64,000 nt of DNA from Channallabes apus (Eukaryota; Chordata; Actinopteri; Siluriformes; Clariidae). The position numbers and the translations under genes are program-made. The stretch's first letter is position 1. Every line of letters begins with the position of its first letter. Positions 59,901-64,000 of the stretch are shown piece after piece. The stretch is from contig CM060121.1 of the NCBI GenBank assembly GCA_030522415.1, positions 19,514,642 through 19,578,641 on the forward strand. The letters run 5' to 3'. The notes under the pieces are model-generated. The model had not been told where the DNA came from and searched no databases. It saw nothing but the letters and a program-made list of their open reading frames with translations.

Positions 59901-62044
59901 TTTTATGTGATAAAACATCACAATGTGGCACATAATTGTTGAGTGGAAGGAAGATCTTAAAATTTAAAAAAGTGTGTTTCGCATTTGTATTCAGCCCTCC
60001 TTTATCTGATACCCCTAACTGTCTTCAGAAGTCGCCTAATTAGTGAATAGAGACCAGAGAACCCAGACCAGAGAATGTAAACTGTGTTTACTCAGTGTAT
60101 CATAATTTTAAGTCTGATGTCAGCATCAGTTTAATGTAAGGATATGATTCCAGTAGGTCTTCAACACCAGAAAGGTGCGATAACTTAGATGCCTCAACAT
60201 CATCTGCAAACATGCTCTCAAATAGCTGAGGCCCGTTCAAATATTCCACAAATGCATCCTACAACACACAAGTTAGAAGAAAATTGTACCATTAGCTTGT
60301 ATAATTTATTCACAGTCATTCAGTTAACCACATAAATGCCATTAGATTAACTACAGACACACTGGTGATAACAAAATATGTCTCGAATCTGTTCTAAGAT
60401 AGCAGAGGTACTGTACCTTGGGTAATATAAACAATGAATGATATCGTCATTGTTATGGTATAACAAGTATGTTAGTGTTAAACACATAACTGCAAGCATG
60501 ATAAAAATTTTAACGCAATCACTAAATCTCATTCGACTTTCTGTAACTAAATGCAAGCTAGTTTATTAGCTACTAGTTATTAGCTATTAGTAATAGCTAC
60601 TTAATAGTTTCCTAGAGGTCTAGTGGTTAGTTATCCAATTTAACTAATGTTACTGATGAGCAAATTTCGTTAGTAGTATGAAATACATACTGTAATGCAA
60701 TCTTTTAAATACATTACACAAAATATGGGCCAGGGGTAGTAGCTCAGTGGTTAAGGCATTGGACTACGGTTTGGAAGATCCCAGGTTCAAACCCCACAAC
60801 CACCAAGTTGCCACTGTTGGGCCCTTGAGCAAGGCCCTTAACCCTCAACTGCTCAGATGTGTAATGAGATAATAGTGTAAGTAGCTCTGGATAAGAGCTT
60901 CTGCCAAATGCCTAAATGTAAATATGATGAAATTATTTTAACGGAGTCACTTAAATCCCACTTAGTTAGTTAGCCAGTTATTAGCTGATTTGGGATGGCA
61001 GGGTTAGGGTTAGGATGTGGGCCTTCTGCACGTTATACAGTACGTTGTGCCTTACAGTATCCATCCATTCACTAGTACTCTGACCATGATGCACCATCAC
61101 CTTCTTATATTAACATTAACAAATGAAATATTATTTTGGCTTTATGAATTGTCACCTTATGCAGCTGAAGCTCTTGTTCAATTTTTTTCTGAGCCTCTGC
61201 TGCCTTCTGCTCCTGCATTTCGTTGTGTTTCATGTTCTCAACTAAATTCTGATACTGGGACTGTCCCTTTTTTCTCTTTGGAGAGAGCAGAGATTAAAAG
61301 AAAGAAAACATTTTAGACAATATTCAAAGTAATCACTATAATACTTCAGTTCCTCAATTGTAGTATCCTGTTGAATAATTACTATGTGATAGGTAATGCA
61401 AAAATGGGCATTATGATACACTGTACCATCGTTATACCCAACTCTCAAATCCTCTTTGAAAGCATCTCATCTTCAACCATCTGCATTTCTCTTGTCAATG
61501 ATGTCATCTCCATAACCATTCTGTAGTGAGGTGGGAGACCATCAATTGCAGGAAAGTGGATTTTAAAAAGAGGGTTCGAGGGCTGGGATCAACGATGTCA
61601 CATTTGTGATGGAGACAATATTGAATAGTACCTCTGTATAGAGGTAGAGTTACTCTCCCGGCAACTAATTAAAAAAAAAGTTATGCCCACCTTTGATTTA
61701 CGTTCAGTATAGTCCTAGTATTATGCAACAATACAATTAACTATTAATCTTATAGGTTGGAAATTATAACTCTATGTAAAATAACAGCTGATTTAAAGCT
61801 TCCAGAGTTTATCTGAGATGAACTGGGTGTTAATCCAATACTGGGGAATTTTCTGTGCAACTGCAAGCCTAGTGACAGGTTAATAATGTTTTTCAAATTA
61901 TAAATGTAGTATAACAAATGTAACACCTTATAAAACATATAAACCATAATACACAGTAAAGTCTATAGGGGTTGAACTGGACCTAATGTATATAAACACT
62001 GTACGGTATTAATTCAACACTGAAGATTTTCCTGTGCATAAAAC

Positions 62045-62080
<36 letters not shown>

Positions 62081-64000
62081 CCTGTTTTATAGTAATTGTC
62101 AATTCACAGGTACAGGGGGTATATGTACAGATAGGGTGACTAGACCATTTCTGTGAATAGACATTACATTGCATGTTTTAGCAGAGCTTTGTAAGGGAGT
62201 CAGTTCCGTCAAATTTTCAAATTTTCTAAATTCCACGTGAAAGACCAATACAAAGTGGTGTACACGTGAGAAGTGGAACGAAAGTCATACATGATTCCAA
62301 ACATTTTTTACAAATAAATAACTGAAAAGTGGGGTGTGTGTAATTATTCAGCCCCCTGAGTCAATACTTTCTAGAACCACCTTTTGCTGCAATTACATGA
62401 CGCACACCCCACTTTTCAGTTATTTATTTGTAAAAAATGTTTGGAATCATGTATGATTTTCGTTCCACTTCTCACGTGTACACCACTTTGTATTGGTCTT
62501 TCACGTGGAATTCCAATAAAATTGATTCATGTTTGTGGCTGTAATGTGACAAAATGTGGAAAAGTTCAAGGGGGCCGAATACTTTTGGAAGCCACTGTAT
62601 GTCATGGTAATGGTGGAGGTATTAATTAGGCATTTATAAGGTGTTAATTATTGTCCTATAACAAGCTTCATATATTTTTTTAACTGTCTTAAAAGATACA
62701 GCATGACTTGTAAGGTATAGTAAAACAAAGAGTACAACTAGAGGTATTGTTTTCTATACTTTATCAGAATGTACATGTTTTTCTGAACGAAATTAAAACA
62801 CATATCTTTTGTGGAGCTTAGCCTAATATATAGTTATGTGCCCTTTTTTTTTTTTTTTTTTACAGTTCTTTGCTCTCTGACTGATTCATAAGTCATGTGT
62901 TTGTTACATATAATTTACAACTCACAATTTGCTCATCTATTAGCCTGTAATCCAGGTAAACCAGATCTGGAAGGTATGCAGCTACAAAACGTTTATAGTT
63001 TTCATCGTTGCAGATCTCATTTCCAGCAAGGTCAAGTGTGCGCAGGTTCTTAAACTTTCTTAGGTATATTACCTAAGAGTAACAAAACAGAATTAGAATA
63101 AAATGCGTACATTTGGAAGGCACAGTAATATATATACTGTACTGTACATGCAAGATAATTGTTATTTACACCCAATCACAAAAGTTATTACACCCCTCTA
63201 ATTTCAGCAAACATTTTAGTATATCTTATCAAAGGACAATAGTATAGAAATTAAATATATTTTAGAGTAATCAGTATAACTCTATAGATTTACTGTCCTC
63301 TGAAAATAACTCAACATACCGCCATTATTGTCAAATTAGCTGGCAACGAAAGTAAGTACAAAAGTAAGTAGTGAGCTATGTGTCTAACATCCAGCAGCAA
63401 GTCTGCATGTTGAGTAACTGTTCTGAGAACAGATCTGTAGGTGAAACGATCCCAAAAATTCCCCATGTTGAATGAACACCCGGAGTCTTTATATATTTTC
63501 AAATGATGACACATGTACTGTACATTAAATCGATGTCCGAGTGTTAAAACAACACTGGGGATTTTGCTGTGCACATATGCAGCTGTGATTCCAAGTTCAC
63601 TTCTTCAAAACACAAATTCTTAAAAGAAAAAAAAAAAACAATGTATTCTCCGAGTTATGATTTGCACATCAAAAAACTCATTGTTTTAACTTTTCAAAGC
63701 TTTTGGACTTACACTGTCAAGCTGCGAGATCAAATTGTTTCCAAGTGAAAGAATATGCAGGTCTTGCAGTGCATCCATGTTCTCGATTATAGAAATACAA
63801 TTGCTGAACAAACTCAGGTCCTGAAGTTTCACTAGCGTATCCAACCCTTCAATCACCTTAATATTATTGAAGGACAAGTCTAATAAAACAGTAGAAGAAT
63901 GAATGACATTGCTGGTATGATTAAGAAAGTCAAATCAGAATAAAAATGTTAAACGTTCTTAAAAGTAAACAGGAGCTGAACTCACCAAGCCATACCAGGT
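56955..64000 (-). CDS. drc3: Dynein regulatory complex subunit 3 (LRRC48), 5' part outside window
   Basis: DRC3 is part of the nexin-dynein regulatory complex, which controls bending of motile cilia and flagella. Eleven exons are seen: 63986-64000 (cut by the window edge), 63713-63879, 62926-63072, 61156-61275, 60146-60258, 58979-59153, 58760-58882, 57670-57740, 57459-57582, 57239-57370 and 56955-57074, giving about 434 residues. The first three carry leucine-rich repeats (LVKLQDLSLFSN, LHILSLGNN, LRTLDLAGNEI) and the LRR cap (YLPDLVYLDYR). The rest is coiled coil, matching mammalian DRC3 at TLELQLVSQ, CRDLENQHHE, DKDT and HLLKIDNREDEL. About 90-100 N-terminal residues lie beyond 64000. The introns at 59154-60145 and 57583-57669 have AT-AC ends; the others are GT-AG. 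gid4 and drc3 are also neighbours in mammals. Confidence 0.95.
57583..57669 (-). other. U12-type AT-AC intron of drc3, short
   Basis: On the minus strand the intron starts ATATCCTTT, a full match to the U12 donor consensus. It has TTCTTTAACT as branch site, eleven bases before its AC end. Splicing here gives VQSI-FAQCRDLEN, which lines up without gaps with mammalian DRC3. No GT-AG alternative keeps the frame and the homology. Length is 87 bases. Confidence 0.8.
57941..58277. mobile_element. DNA element with 25-bp inverted ends in drc3 intron
   Basis: GGACAAAAGTATTTGGCCAA at the left is repeated inverted as TTGGCCAAATACTTTTGTCC at the right. The start CACTATATGGACAAAAGTAT is common in fish DNA elements. 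There is no ORF. Confidence 0.75.
58287..58625 (+). mobile_element. GC-rich interspersed repeat in drc3 intron
   Basis: This stretch has a much higher GC content than its neighbours and ends in GGGGAGAAAATCGCGGGAAAAATCC. It reads like a dispersed fish repeat that I have seen in similar form, probably a SINE. The open frames in it have no motif. Confidence 0.45.
59154..60145 (-). other. U12-type AT-AC intron of drc3, long
   Basis: The minus strand reads GAATC then ATATCCTTA, eight of nine bases of the U12 donor consensus. The branch-site-like TTTCTTAACT lies twelve bases before the AC end. Joining here gives LLESYRTQLEAF, which matches the spacing of mammalian DRC3 (LLETY...). Reading straight through the donor meets a stop, and no GT donor lies nearby. 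A Tc1 remnant sits inside the intron (59812-60060). Confidence 0.8.
59812..60060 (+). mobile_element. Tc1 end remnant in drc3 intron
   Basis: CAGTGCCTTGCAAAAGTATTC and the following bases resemble one terminal repeat of a third Tc1 family. The rest of the element is missing. Confidence 0.6.
60722..60930 (+). mobile_element. tRNA-SINE of a second type in drc3 intron
   Basis: GTAGCTCAGTGGTTAAGGC and GGTTCAAACCCCA are A and B boxes. The tail CTCTGGATAAGAGCTTCTGC to AAATGTAAA is the common fish SINE end. The reverse of this tail occurs in repeat R (13314 and 16001). Confidence 0.8.
61276..62925. other. drc3 intron with a Tc1 palindrome and AAT tract
   Basis: No coding exon is seen here. An AAT tract lies at 62048-62080 and a Tc1-derived palindrome at 62230-62597. 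Confidence 0.6.
62230..62597. mobile_element. Palindromic MITE-like derivative of the Tc1 element
   Basis: The two halves (about 62230-62383 and 62400-62597) are inverted copies of the long terminal repeat of the Tc1 element at 51317-52577 and share TTCCACGTGAAAGACCAATA. All of the transposase is lost. The outer 45 bases of the left end are missing. Confidence 0.8.

Noticed and set aside
60146..60258. Pseudogene call for drc3 because this exon lacks a GT donor
   Set aside because: The U12-type AT-AC signals explain the join and restore the expected protein, so the gene appears intact.

Overview
The window looks like a piece of a teleost fish nuclear genome. The sequence shows spliced vertebrate genes with short coding exons, many dinucleotide and trinucleotide repeats, and a dense load of fish-type mobile elements: Ty3/gypsy, ERV-like solo LTRs, hAT, Tc1, Harbinger-like and tRNA-SINE copies. 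The repeat style suggests an otophysan, possibly a catfish, but that is inference. All three cellular loci lie on the minus strand; the decayed retroelement at the left lies on the plus strand.

Bases 1-10957 are the internal part and 3' LTR of a decayed Ty3/gypsy element. Its gag, protease, RT/RNase H and integrase can all be read but are broken by frameshifts. Between the end of pol and the polypurine tract lies about 2 kb of foreign sequence. This holds a minus-strand LTR-like promoter with three NF-kB-type sites and, pointing the other way, a TATA box, a small intron and an unidentified 169-aa ORF. The 3' LTR is itself interrupted by a hAT element and an ERV-like solo LTR. A broken THAP-domain gene, a LINE tail and an inverted-repeat element follow, to about 13055.

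Bases 13314-30365 are a tandem duplication zone. Two complete eight-exon NOXO1-like genes (NADPH oxidase organizer: PX, two SH3 domains, proline-rich tail) lie at 17776-20254 and 26309-28794. The segment 5' of the gene occurs three times (from about 13566, 20450 and 28995), so one unit has no gene. A solo LTR sits in only one of the three copies. Bases 30366-38237 hold no gene that I can see, only SINEs, a TIR element and AT-rich sequence.

Bases 38238-50735 are gid4, the substrate receptor of the GID/CTLH ubiquitin ligase, with six coding exons and mobile elements in its introns; its GC-rich promoter extends to about 51005. Bases 51006-56954 hold SINEs and two Tc1 elements. Bases 56955-64000 are the 3' part of drc3 (LRRC48, dynein regulatory complex subunit 3), whose first exons lie beyond the window. 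Two of its introns have all the signals of U12-type AT-AC introns. gid4 and drc3 also lie close together in mammals. The three loci do unrelated jobs: ROS production, protein degradation and ciliary motility.
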